From NCBI RefSeq assembly GCF_004193775.1, contig NC_041006.1, forward strand, positions 28,385,013 to 28,449,012: DNA of 64,000 nt, read 5' to 3'. Source of the stretch: Glycine soja (Eukaryota; Streptophyta; Magnoliopsida; Fabales; Fabaceae). Below the pieces are notes generated by a model, which made no database searches, had not been told where the DNA came from, and was given only the letters and a program-made list of their open reading frames with translations. How positions within the stretch are numbered: position 1 is the first letter of the stretch; every line of letters begins with the position of its first letter. Shown here piece after piece: positions 1 to 10,605 of this stretch. Made by a program: the position numbers and the translations under genes.

Positions 1-314
1 TTTGGGGAGACTGGTATTTTTATGTTAGATTCATTCGTGAAGGTTATTAATATTTTCATTAATTTGATTAAATTTCGGTTCAATGCATTTCAAGTTGTTC
101 TCCGAGTGCATACTTGATTATCGGGAAATTCATTTCAACGATGTCATGTCGTGTACTTGGAGACCAATGCGAAATGTTGCCGAAATTTAGTCAAATTTTT
201 GTAAATAATGGTAACCCTGACGTTTGAAGCTAACATAAAAGACAATTTTCCTAAATGGGATAGGGCCACACCTATAAATAAAAAAGTGAGATTTTCATGC
301 ATGGAATTGCTTAG
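1..314 (+). other. CACTA 5' region upstream of the transposase start
   Basis: No coding sequence is seen. The stretch precedes the probable transposase start at 315 and should hold the 5' untranslated region and perhaps an intron end: TTAG stands directly before the ATG and could be a splice acceptor. No CACTA terminus is present. Confidence 0.5.
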
Positions 315-3300
315 ATGGATCGAAGTTGGATGAATGAAAGTCGCATGAGCCCAGTATATGAGGATGGCGTCGAAACAGTTCTTGCAATTTGCTTCAGAAA
401 GAGGTCGACCGAATGAAGAAGGAAAATATTATTGTCCCTGCATCAACTGTTTGAATGGAAGACGACAATTACTCGATGACATACGGGACCATCTATTGTG
501 TGATGGAATTAAGAAGAATTACACGACGTGGATATGGCATGGTGAAGTCACAGACATGCAGAGTGGGTCCCAATCTGAACCGTTTGATGTAGAAATGGGA
601 GATCGGTTAGAGGACATGATTCGTGACCTTGGACAAGAGTCTTTCCAGCAAGCACACGCCCCTGTGTATGAAGGATTGCAGAGTGATTCTAAGAAGCCTT
701 TGTATGCAGGGTGCAAGAATTCCTTAACCTTGTTGTCTATTGTGTTAAGTCTGGTTAATGTAAAGGCCAGGTATGGGTGGAGTGACAAAAGTTTCACCTC
801 ACTGCTTGAGGTAGTGCACAATCTGCTTCCAGAGGACAACACATTGCCTAAAAGTTACTATAAGGCGAAAAAGATATTGTGTCCGATGGGTATGGAGTAT
901 CAGAAGATTCATGCTTCCCCCAATGATTGCAAATTGTATAGGCATGAATTCCAAGAAATGTCCAAATGCCCTATCTGTGGGACTTCACGGTACAAAGTGA
1001 AGGATGAAGAAGAAAGTAGTTTTGATGAAAACTCCAACAAGGGCCCCCCAGCAAAGGTTTTGTGGTATCTTCCAATCATTCCAAGGTTTAAGCATCTTTT
1101 TGCTAACGAGGACGACGCAAAAGACCTTACATGGCATGCAAATGGAAGGATTTATGATGGAATGGTCCGTCATCCGACTGATTGCTCCCAGTGGAAGAAG
1201 ATTGATGGTTTGTATCCGGATTTCAGGAATGAGCCAAGAAATCTTAGACTTGGACTAGCCAGTGATGGAATGAATCCATATGGCACCTTAATCACTCAAC
1301 ACAGTTCATGGCCAGTTCTGCTAATAATTTACAATTTGCCTCCTTGGTTGTGCATGAAGCGAAAATACATGTTGTCTATGATGATATCGGGCCCAAGACA
1401 GCCAGGAAATGACATTGATGTTTATCTAAGTCCGTTGGTTGAAGATCTGAGAAAGTTGTGGGACGAGGGGGTTGTAGTGTTTGATGCGTTTCGCAAGGAG
1501 ACCTTTGAAATGCGTGCAATGCTTTTTTGTACCATTAATGACTTTCCAGCATATGGGAATCTCAGCGGTTACAGTGTTAAGGGTCATCATGCATGCCCCA
1601 TCTGTGAAGAAAATACAAGTCACATACAACTTAAACATGGGAGAAAAATAGTCTACAGTAGGCATCACCGCTTTCTAACACCCAATCATCCTTACAGACG
1701 ACTGAAAAAAGCTTTTAATGGAAGTCAAGAGCATGATATTGCGCTGATACCATTGACTGGTGAGCAGGTATATCAGCGGGTTCAACACCTGAATACTGTA
1801 TTTGGGAAGACCCAAAAGAAGGATAAAAGTCAGAGTTGCATATGGAAGAAGAGGTCCATTTTCTTTGATCTTCCGTACTGGTGTGATCTTGACGTTAGAC
1901 ATTGTATTGATGTTATGCATGTGGAGAAAAATGTTTGTGACAGTGTGATTGGGACGCTCCTTAACATTCAAGGCAAGACGAAGGATGGCTTGAATACCCG
2001 TCAAGATCTAGCTCATATGGGTATACGATCACAGTTGCATCCAAGGTCTGATGGGAAGAAAATTTACTTGCCCCCAGCCTGCCATACTTTGTCCAAGAAG
2101 GAGAAGATAAGTTTTTGTCAGTGTCTTCGTCGGGTGAAGGTTCCACAAGGATACTCTTCAAATATTAAGAGTCTTGTGTAGTTGAAGGAGCTTAAGCTTG
2201 TAGGGTTAAAGTCTCACGATTGTCACGTGCTCATGCAACAATTGTTAGCCGTGGCTATACAAGACATCTTGCCAAACAAAGTCAGGTTAGCGATAACTCG
2301 CCTGTGCTTTTTCTTCCATGCTATATGTAGCAAAGTCATTGATCCAGTCATGTTTGATGAGTTGGAAAATGAGGCCGCAATTATACTGTGCCACTTGGAG
2401 ATGTATTTTCCCCCTGCTTTCTTTGACATCATGATTCAATTGATTGTGCATCTGGTCAGAGAAATCAAATGTTGTGGTCCTGTTTATCTACGGTGGATGT
2501 ACCCGGTTGAGCGATACATGAAGATCTTAAAAGGGTATACAAAGAATCTATATCATCCAGAAGCATCTATTGTTGAGAGGTACATTGCAGAAGAAGCCAT
2601 TGAATTTTGTTTAGAATACTTAGAGAAGGCTAAACCTGTTGGGCTTCCTGAGTCTCGGCATGATGACAGAGTGGGTGGTAAGGGTTCAAGAGGACTGCAT
2701 GTCATCACTCCAAGTGTAGAAGATTTGTTACAAGCTCACTTGTATGTCTTGAACAACAGTAATGAAGTTTTGCCATACATAGTTAAGCATGAAGCTTTAG
2801 TCAAACAGAATAATCCGAAAATGTCAAAGAATTGGGTGTTCAAAAAGCATAACAAGACGTTCTGTGATTGGTTTAAAGATACAATCTTTGCAGATGAGAA
2901 TGCTTCAAAAACATTAAGAAAGCTAGTAGATGGGCCTAAAAGAAATGTTATAACCTGGCAAGGATACAACATAAACATGTATTCATTTTACACAAAAGCA
3001 CAAGATGACAAAAGTACAATGCAGAACAGCGGGGTCACCCTAAGGGCTGAATCTCAACACTTTGCAAGTGTCAATGACGCCAATCCCTGTGTAGCTTCCA
3101 TCCCTTAATTTGGGTTCATTGATGAAATTTGGGAGCTTAACTATGTGAAATTTACTGTATGTGTTTTCAAATGTAAATGGGTTGACAGCAACACCGGTGT
3201 GCGCACCGATGATATAGGATTTACGTTGGTAGACCTAAAGAAACTTGGTTACCACAATGACCCTTTCATCATGGCAGAACAAGCTAGACAAGTATTTTAC

Positions 3301-3510
3301 GTGCAAGACCCTTGTGATGAAAGGTGGTGCGTGGTTCTGCAGGGCAAAACAATTGGTGTTAATGTAGAAGATGATGATTCATACATGGACACCTATGTTA
3401 GTCCTTTGACCGCTCAAATCACTCCTAACGTTGTCGGAGAAGAAGAAGCTGACGACGTTCATGCTAATCGAAATGATAACGATGAAGGAGAATTGATTAA
3501 CATCGTCTAA
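315..3510 (+). pseudogene. TNP2-type CACTA transposase, broken
   Basis: This is the DNA-cutting transposase of plant CACTA elements. The best start is ATG at 315 (MDRSWMNESR), the usual beginning of the family. The frame is lost in an AAA run near 372-376 and resumes in the frame of codon 358. The transposase-associated zinc-binding region (YCPCINCLNGRR) comes first, then the Transposase_21 domain (about 950-2030, with HACPICEE and CIDVMHVEKNV). A DUF4218 region follows in 2182-3108 (KCCGPVYLRWMYPVERYMK) and a DUF4216 region in 3109-3510 (KFTVCVFKCKWVD, FYVQDPCDERW). TAG at 2179-2181 and TAA at 3106-3108 interrupt the same frame, so the three open pieces were one protein of about 1050 residues. 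Domain names are from family knowledge; positions are from the sequence. Confidence 0.95.
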
Positions 3511-3598
3511 TGTAATTTTCTGCAGAGACACAGGTCACCAAAGCAAGTAAGTGACAACTACATTTTTCTCTGATTGAGGCATCGATATTTTCTTTTAG

Positions 3599-4561
3599 AT
3601 GGTATCCTTAGGACTTCATATAGCTCATGTTTGTCGCCAGTTTCATCATCCACCACCCTTTTCTTCTCTGTCTTCTCACATTTATTGTTGTTAAACCCAT
3701 ATTTATGCTTTCTTCCCTTCATGTCTTGTTTTATCACAACTTTAGTCGAATCTCCTATCTTCAGCATAGTTGAATCTCCTGTCTTATTCTCCAATGACAC
3801 ACTTTGATGGCCTGTATCTCTTTTCTTCGTATGTTCTAGTGCTTCAGCTTCAGAATGCATAAAGCAATCTGAATTTTCAAGTGATCACCAAAGGCTTCTG
3901 CATCAGCATTGACACTCTCCACCCTCTTTGGTTTATGCTTTTGTGCTGCATTCCGTGCTTCCTCCTTATAAATCTCACATTTATTAGAGGTTGCACTAGA
4001 ACGATCAACACCAATCTGTGATTCTTCCTCGTCTACCAGCTCAATATCTTTCCTTTCAACTTTTGTTTTGTAAATTACAGTGTAGTTTACAAAAGCAAAG
4101 GTGAAACGAAAGATATTGAGCTGGTAGAGGAGGAACAGGCACGGATTAGTGCTGATTCTTCTAGTGAGACCTCCAATAAATCTGAGAATTATAAGGAGGA
4201 AGCACGAAATGCAACACAGAAGCATAAACCAAAGAGGGTAGAGAGTGTCAATGCTGATGCAGAAGCCTTTGGTCATGACTGGAAAATTCAGATTGCTTTA
4301 TGCATTTTGAAGCTGAACCACTAGAACATACGAAGAAAAGAGATACAGGCCATCAAAGTGTGTCATTGGAGAATAAGACAGGAGATTCAACTGTGCTGAA
4401 GATAGGAAATTCAGCTAAAGTTGTGATAAAACAAGACATGAAGGGAAGAAGGCATAAATATGGGTTTAACAACAACAAACATGAGAAGGTAGAGAAGAAA
4501 AGGGTGGTGGATGATGAAACTGGTGACAAACATCAGCTGGATGAAGTCCTAAGGATGCCAT
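3599..4561. repeat. Large inverted repeat with about 480-bp arms and almost no spacer
   Basis: The left arm starts ATGGTATCCTTAGGACTTC and the right arm ends with its near-exact reverse complement just before 4561. The centre is at about 4080 (GTAAATTACAGTGTAGTTTAC-like palindrome). Both arms read as the same lysine- and glutamate-rich peptide when translated outward: minus strand 3860-3558 and plus strand 4300-4587, with shared blocks such as DTGHQSVSLENKTGDST and KHKPKRVESVNADAEAFG. The arms differ by scattered substitutions and small indels. I do not recognise the encoded peptide; it may be a captured gene fragment duplicated in inverted orientation. A transcript through it would fold into a long hairpin. 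Confidence 0.93.
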
Positions 4562-4924
4562 GTACATGTGTATTTCTGAAGATATAGTATTTATATTCCA
4601 TCAAGCATAAATTGAGTGTTGATTACATGGAATAAACTTTTTATAACATGGTTGCCCCAAATCACAATTAAAAAGCACAACTACCAATCTTTCAGAGCCC
4701 TTTGGTTAATTTGTCTTGTCTCCTTCTGTAGTGGGGTTTTTTTGGGTTTTATGTTTTTGGAAGGTGGCACCTTGAGTGTCTTGTATCTGATCTCCTAAGT
4801 ACCTCTGGTCCAGTTATGTTTTATTAATAATATTATACTTTTGCCTTCCAAAAAAAACTTATGACTGATCCTCTTTTGATTAATCCTATTTTGTATATTG
4901 TTGTATGTTATTGTGTAAAAGATC
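4562..4924 (+). other. Spacer before the second CACTA gene
   Basis: AT-rich sequence between the inverted repeat and the start of the second gene. Short open frames here show no family resemblance. It may hold the promoter of the downstream gene, but I see no definite TATA box. Confidence 0.4.
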
Positions 4925-4945
4925 ATGGGTTCTCCACCTGCCTCC

Positions 4946-4981
4946 ACTCCTCCTCCTCCTCCTCCTCCTCCTCCTCCTCCT
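4946..4981 (+). repeat. (TCC)n trinucleotide repeat encoding polyproline
   Basis: An uninterrupted run of CTC/TCC triplets lies in the first exon of the second CACTA gene and encodes a run of about eleven prolines after MGSPPAST. Such a tract is prone to length change. Confidence 0.9.
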
Positions 4982-5177
4982 TCAGACGCATCGGCTTCGC
5001 CGTCTGCCGTGAAGCGGACACGCAAAGCCTCACGTCTACGATCGTTGTCCACTAGACCACCTGGTGCTGAGAGAATAATGGTGCATGTTGATCCTGCTAC
5101 CGGGAAGGCCGACGGTCCCCACAGGAAGAAATTAAGAACATATTTGGGATTGTGGCGCGTGATAAGGTGGACGTCAC

Positions 5178-6351
5178 TGATCGAGGCCGTACCCGAATCA
5201 AGTAAACATGAAAATGCAGTAACTTGGAAGTGATCCTAGGTCGTTTCCCAACGAGCAGTGACAAACCAAATGTTCATAATATACTTGCAGTAACAGTAAC
5301 GATTGGGGGGGGTTGGTTGTTTGGTAATTAAAGAGCAGAACAAGTAACTGGAATACGAAACTACTAATATTAAAAACGGGTTGTTTCCTCTGATTCAGAA
5401 GCCATTCTCTTATCCTGGGTTATGGAGAATTCGTCCCTAACAGTCAACCACTAAATCCAACCCTATTTCAATTTACTAAGCGAAAATCAACTTAGGGTTT
5501 TCAATACGTGATTAGGCACCACATACACCAGTTAGCCCTTCGTCCATTAAGCATGAACGCAAGTTAGGCTCAGAGGCAATTAATCGAACACGAAGCGTGC
5601 ACTGATTAATATTCACGAAATTGGGATAACTGGTGAAGGGAAAACTGCCAGGAAACCACATTACAAGCGAAACCTCAAAGAGAGTTGGGCTTCGTCCTCA
5701 AAAGGAAACAACACCAAAAAATCTAGCCTTCCATGGATTTAAACAGAAAACGCAAATGAAACATGAAGCAGAAACGTAAATGAACAGAAACGTAAATGAG
5801 ACAGAAACGTAAATGAACAGAAACGTAAATGAACAGAAACGTAAATGAAAGTAGAAGAAGAAGCAAGAATGAACTCGTAATTAGAAGTAGAAAACGGAAA
5901 TTTGCATTAAGAACGAAAACCATAACAAGGGAATAGAAAAACGTGAAAACCTAAAACCAAAGCTCTGAATAATGAAAATAGCAGAAATAGAATGCCTTGC
6001 ACGAATCCCAAGGCTGTTATTTAAAAAGAGTCACTCAAAGTCACTGGGCCCTATTTACAATACTCTGGCCCAAAACGAAATAAACACTGAACAACATAAA
6101 ATAAACTTGCAAAATTTCCTAATTAGAAATTAACTAAGGTAAGCGCTGCTTTATTTGCCCTCTTCAAGTCCATAACCAAAATCCGGATTAAGCCCAATGT
6201 TTCATTAATTCCTGAAATTAGATTAAAAACATCAAATTAGCTAAATGAGCCTAAATAATAAAACTGCCTGATTAATTGACAATTAAGACCAATCAGTAAT
6301 TAAAATGGTGCAAAAAGGGTTTAGAAAATAGAAGAAAATGATGGCACATCA
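5178..6351 (-). repeat. Athila-like 3' LTR (1174 bp)
   Basis: It starts TGATCGAGGCCGTACCCG and ends GATGGCACATCA, and matches 14351-15431 nearly base for base. It is longer than its partner mainly because of extra minisatellite units near 5770-5850 and about 60 bp near 5990-6050 (around GCACGAATCCCAAGGC) that the other LTR lacks. Confidence 0.97.
5764..5850 (-). repeat. Minisatellite CAGAAACGTAAATGA(A) in the 3' LTR
   Basis: About five tandem copies of a 15-17 bp unit, CAGAAACGTAAATGA. The other LTR has about three copies at 14945-14995. The difference must have arisen after insertion, because LTRs are identical at insertion. Confidence 0.9.
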
Positions 6352-6364
6352 AAAACCCCCCATA
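6352..6364 (-). promoter_or_regulatory. Polypurine tract of the Athila-like element
   Basis: AAAACCCCCCATAC on the plus strand, a G-rich purine run on the minus strand, stands directly inside the 3' LTR. This is the expected place for the plus-strand DNA primer. Similar tracts recur near 7109 and 7714. Confidence 0.8.
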
Positions 6365-7850
6365 CTTAGCCTTTTGCACTCCTGGGCAAAATGAAACAAA
6401 GAACAAAATCCAAGGATATCAAAGGGAGATAAACAAAAACATTCACATATTTCTCAATGAACATCAAGGAATGGGTAACATCTAACATAAGGAGATCCAA
6501 AAAGTCAAGACATTCATGAAAATCATCCAAGCAACCCAATCATGGCAAAATAGTTAATCAGCTCAAGAATGAAAAGTGATAAAGCCTCACAAGATATACA
6601 CTCTATCTCTCAAGTGTCTAGGCTACTATTTACCCTCAAAGCACCCATGAAAGCAAACACCACATAAACTTGGCAAGATTCTAAAATTGACAATCAACCC
6701 ATAAACACAAGCACATGAGGATCAAAAGGTCTTTTAAGGTTGTAATGGGGCCAAGGACAAGGTATGGAAAAATATGGAATAAGTGGCTAAATCCCAAAGG
6801 GATAGAGGAGCAATGGGGAATAAGTGCATATTAAGAAAAAATAAGAAAATAAGAAGTAAAGATAAAATTTAAACATAAAGAGTAGAACCAAGAGTTTCAT
6901 CATTCTTGTGCCATTTAAGATCTTATTCACTCAACTTTATTGCTTTTCTTTTTCTTTTTTTTTCGATTTTTTTTTTACTCTATAGCCTTTGAGAAACAAC
7001 ATTTCATTCAGCATGTCCAACATTTAACCAATATACAGTGTACATCAACTATGGCCCAAAATACATCATGAAGCATAGCCAACAAAACAAGTTATCCTAT
7101 GAAACAAAAACCCCCCACACTTATTCCCAAAACAATTCCAAAGCTCCAAAATTCCTTAAGGATATGGTTATATCATGGTTTTTCACTTAAGGCTTGTAGT
7201 GAGCTTCAAAACAAGGAAAGGGAAACAAGGCTCAAAAGGGCTATCAAAGGAATTAATTCAAGGTAAGTTCATTTGGCTAGAAGCTTATAAGAACAAAATT
7301 GCCTCAATCATTTCCAAATATGCATGTGAATTAGGACGCATCAACAAGAATCAAGCCAAGGCTATTGTGCAAGCAATCAATGGGGCAAAACACACCAAAT
7401 GATTATGATGATGGATGGCTCAAATTCTCACAAAGGTAAACTCATCACTTTCAAATTGAGCTTTCAAAACTATCATGACATGTAGAGAAAAATCAAGGAT
7501 TTCAAGTCACAAAATGTCAAGAACTTTTATTTTCAAAACAATTACCCATTTCTTGAACATATCCTATAATTCAAAGAAAAACATGCAAAGTCGTACGTGC
7601 ACACAAAATTGACCCAAAATATTAAACTAAAAATCTGACGAAACTAACAACATTAACAAATTAATACGACTAACAAATTAACAAAACCAACAAAACTAGC
7701 AAAACCAAAGAACACTCCCCCCCATACTTAAACAACACATTGTCCTCAATGTAGCACAATTAAAAGATTAAAAACAATTAAATCATCAAAGAGAATCGGA
7801 CAAGTGTAATAAAAGCAAGGAAGGAGATAGGAAAAGAAAAACTCCCTAAG
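6365..7850 (-). other. Non-coding region between pol and the 3' LTR of the Athila-like element
   Basis: Athila elements often carry an envelope-like ORF here. I see none: only short frames without recognisable motifs, an A-rich tract and T-rich tracts near 6940-6980, and two additional C-rich (minus-strand purine) tracts. Confidence 0.6.
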
Positions 7851-10605
7851 TCATGGTGGAGGAAGAGTAGGGTGGAGTAAAGAAGTCTCTTCCACCACTA
7901 CGTCCACTAAAGAAGGGTTCGTGAGGAATGGCTTAAGTCGATGTCCGTTGACCTTGAAGCTCTTGTTTGTGGAGTCGCTTTTGATCTCAACTGTACCATA
8001 AGGAAAAACATTAGTAACAACAAAAGGACCAATCCACTTAGACCTCAACTTACCACTCATGAGTCTAAGCCTAGAATTACACAATAACACTTTTTGCCCA
8101 ACCACGAAGTCTTTTTTAACTATCATGCTATCATGGAACTTCTTGGTCTTTTCTTTGTAGAACTTGGCATTCTCATAGGCTTTTAGGCGGATTTCATCTA
8201 ACTCACTCAGTTGCAACTTTCTTTCCTCACCAGCTTGATCCATAGAGAAGTTGCAAGTCTTCACTGCCCAGTAAGCTTTGTGCTCAATTTCCACTGGAAG
8301 ATGACATGCCTTTCCAAAGACAACCCGATAAGGAGACATTCCTATGGGTGCTTTGTAGGCAGTCCGATGTGCCCAGAGAGCATCATCAAGCCTGGTACTC
8401 CAATCTTTCCTGCTTGGCTACACAATCTTCTCTAAAATTCGCTTGATTTCTCGGTTAGAAATTTCTGCCTGTCCATTGGTCTGGGGGTGGTATGGTGTGG
8501 ATACCCTGTGTACCACCCCGTACTTTTTAAGCAGGGCATGCATTGTCCTGTTGCAAAAATGGGTTCCTTGATCACTAACAATTGCTTTAGGTACTCCAAA
8601 CCTGCAAAACAGATTAGACCTGACAAAGTCTGCAACAACTTTAGCATCATTAGTTCTAGTGGGCTTGGCTTCCACCCATTTTGAAACATAGTCAACTGCA
8701 AGGAGAATGTAAGCATAACCAAAAGAGACAGGAAAAGGACCCATGAAATCTATACCCCAGACATCAAACACCTCACAGAATAGCATAGGTTGCTGAGGCA
8801 TTTGTTGTCGCCATGTAAGTGTATTTCCTGTTCTCTGACACTGCTCACAAGTGCTGCAGATCTTCCACGCATCTTTAAAGATGGTGGGCCAATAAAAACC
8901 ACAATCAAGCACTTTGCGAGCTGTCCTTTGAACACCCAGATGACCTCCCGGTGCGGAAGAATGACAGAACTGCAGGACTGAGTCAATCTCATGATCTGGA
9001 ATGCACCGTCTAATGACCTGATCACTGCACAATTTCCACAAGTAGGGGTCATCCCAAATAAAATGCTTAGCATCACTTTTAATTTTATCTTTTTGGGCCT
9101 TAGATGCTAAGGGAGGAAAAACAGAAGCAACTAAATAGTTGACAATATTAGCAAACCAGGGAGTACAAAGAGAGTCAGAAATACTATACAGTATATACAA
9201 ATGATCATCCGGGAAATCATCCCGAATAGGTGAATCTGCATCAGATATGCGTTCGATCCGACTCAAATGATCAGCAACTAGATTTTGTGCTCCGCTCCTA
9301 TCACGGATCTCTAAGTCAAACTCTTGGAGCCAGAGCATCCATCGGATCAACCTAGGCTTAGAATCAGCCTTCTTCAACAAGTACTTTAGAGCTGCATGGT
9401 CAGTATAAACAATAATGCGGGTACCAAGCAAATAAGATCGAAATTTTTCAAGAGCAAAAACTATGGCTAGAAGCTCTTTCTCAGTAGTAGTATAATTCGC
9501 TTTGGCAGCATCTAAAGTCCTAGAAGCATAATATATCACCCTGGGCAATTTATCAATTTTCTGAGCAAGGACAGCCCCCAATGCATAATTTGATGCATCA
9601 CACATAAGCTCAAAAGGGGCTGTCCAATTGGGTGCCTGGATGATGGGGGTGGTAGTCAACGCTCTTTTGAGGCAATCCAAAGCCTCTTTGCATCTGTCAT
9701 TAAAGTCAAACTCCACCTCCTTTTGCAACAAGTTGGACAGTGGAAGGGCTACTTTGCTAAAATCCCTTATAAAGCGCCTGTAGAATCCTGCATGACCAAG
9801 AAAAGATCGCACCTCTCGCACACAAGAGGGGTAAGGCAATTGTGAAATAACAGAAATTTTTGCAGGATCTACTTCAATACCCTTATTGGAAATAATGTGG
9901 CCTAAAACTATACCTTGCTCAACCATAAAATGACATTTTTCAAAATTTAGAACAAGGTTAGTTTCAATGCATCTATTCAAAACTTTTTCCAAACTATTCA
10001 AACAACCATCAAAAGAGGATCCATATACAGTGAAATCATCCATAAACACCTCTATGCAATTTTCTAAAAAATCACTGAAAATACTAATCATGCACCGCTG
10101 GAAGGTACCAGGGGCATTGCACAGGCCGAAAGGCATCCTCCTGTAGGCAAAAGTGCCGAAGGACCAGGTGAATGTGGTCTTTTCCTGATCCTCAGGAGCA
10201 ATAGTAATTTGCATATAACCAGAAAAACCATCAAGGAAACAGTAGTGGGATTTACCTGCCAGGCGTTCAAGCATCTGGTCAATGAATGGCAGGGGAAAAT
10301 GGTCCTTTTTGGTAACCTGGTTCAGCCTCCTATAGTCAATGCAGACTCTCCAACTGTTCTGCACCCGAGTAGGAATCAACTCCTCCTTCTCATTTCTGAT
10401 CACTGTGAGGCCAGTCTTTTTCGGGACTACCTGGACGGGACTCACCCATTGGCTGTCGGAGATAAGATAAATGATTCCAGCTTGCAAAAGCTTGGTTATC
10501 TCCTTCTTCACTACATCAAGAATCACCGGGTTGAGTCTTCTCTGTGGCTGTCTTACTCGTTTAGCTCCATCCTCTAAATTTATTCGATGCATACATGTGG
10601 ATGGG
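7851..10605 (-). pseudogene. Athila-like pol: reverse transcriptase, RNase H, integrase
   Basis: This part copies the RNA genome into DNA and inserts it. Reading down the minus strand from about 10592: reverse transcriptase ([20 protein letters not shown], catalytic FMDD in [11 protein letters not shown]), then RNase H ([29 protein letters not shown]), then integrase with the zinc-binding HHCC region ([21 protein letters not shown]) and core motifs ([29 protein letters not shown]). A TAG at 8418-8420 breaks the integrase; the same frame continues to 7851 ([17 protein letters not shown]). A one-base gain near 10620 separates it from the protease frame. Length and order are normal for the clade. 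Confidence 0.95.

Noticed and set aside
4795..5055. Glycine-rich minus-strand and serine-rich plus-strand frames
   Set aside because: They are the other phases of the TCC repeat that encodes polyproline in the CACTA exon.
5723..5923. 66-residue minus-strand frame with repeated YVSVHLRFC
   Set aside because: It is translation of the LTR minisatellite and is not conserved in length in the other LTR.
6365..7850. Envelope-like ORF of the Athila-like element
   Set aside because: I looked for a frame with membrane segments between pol and the 3' LTR and found none; the 75-residue plus-strand frame at 7175-7402 is antisense to the element and has no features.
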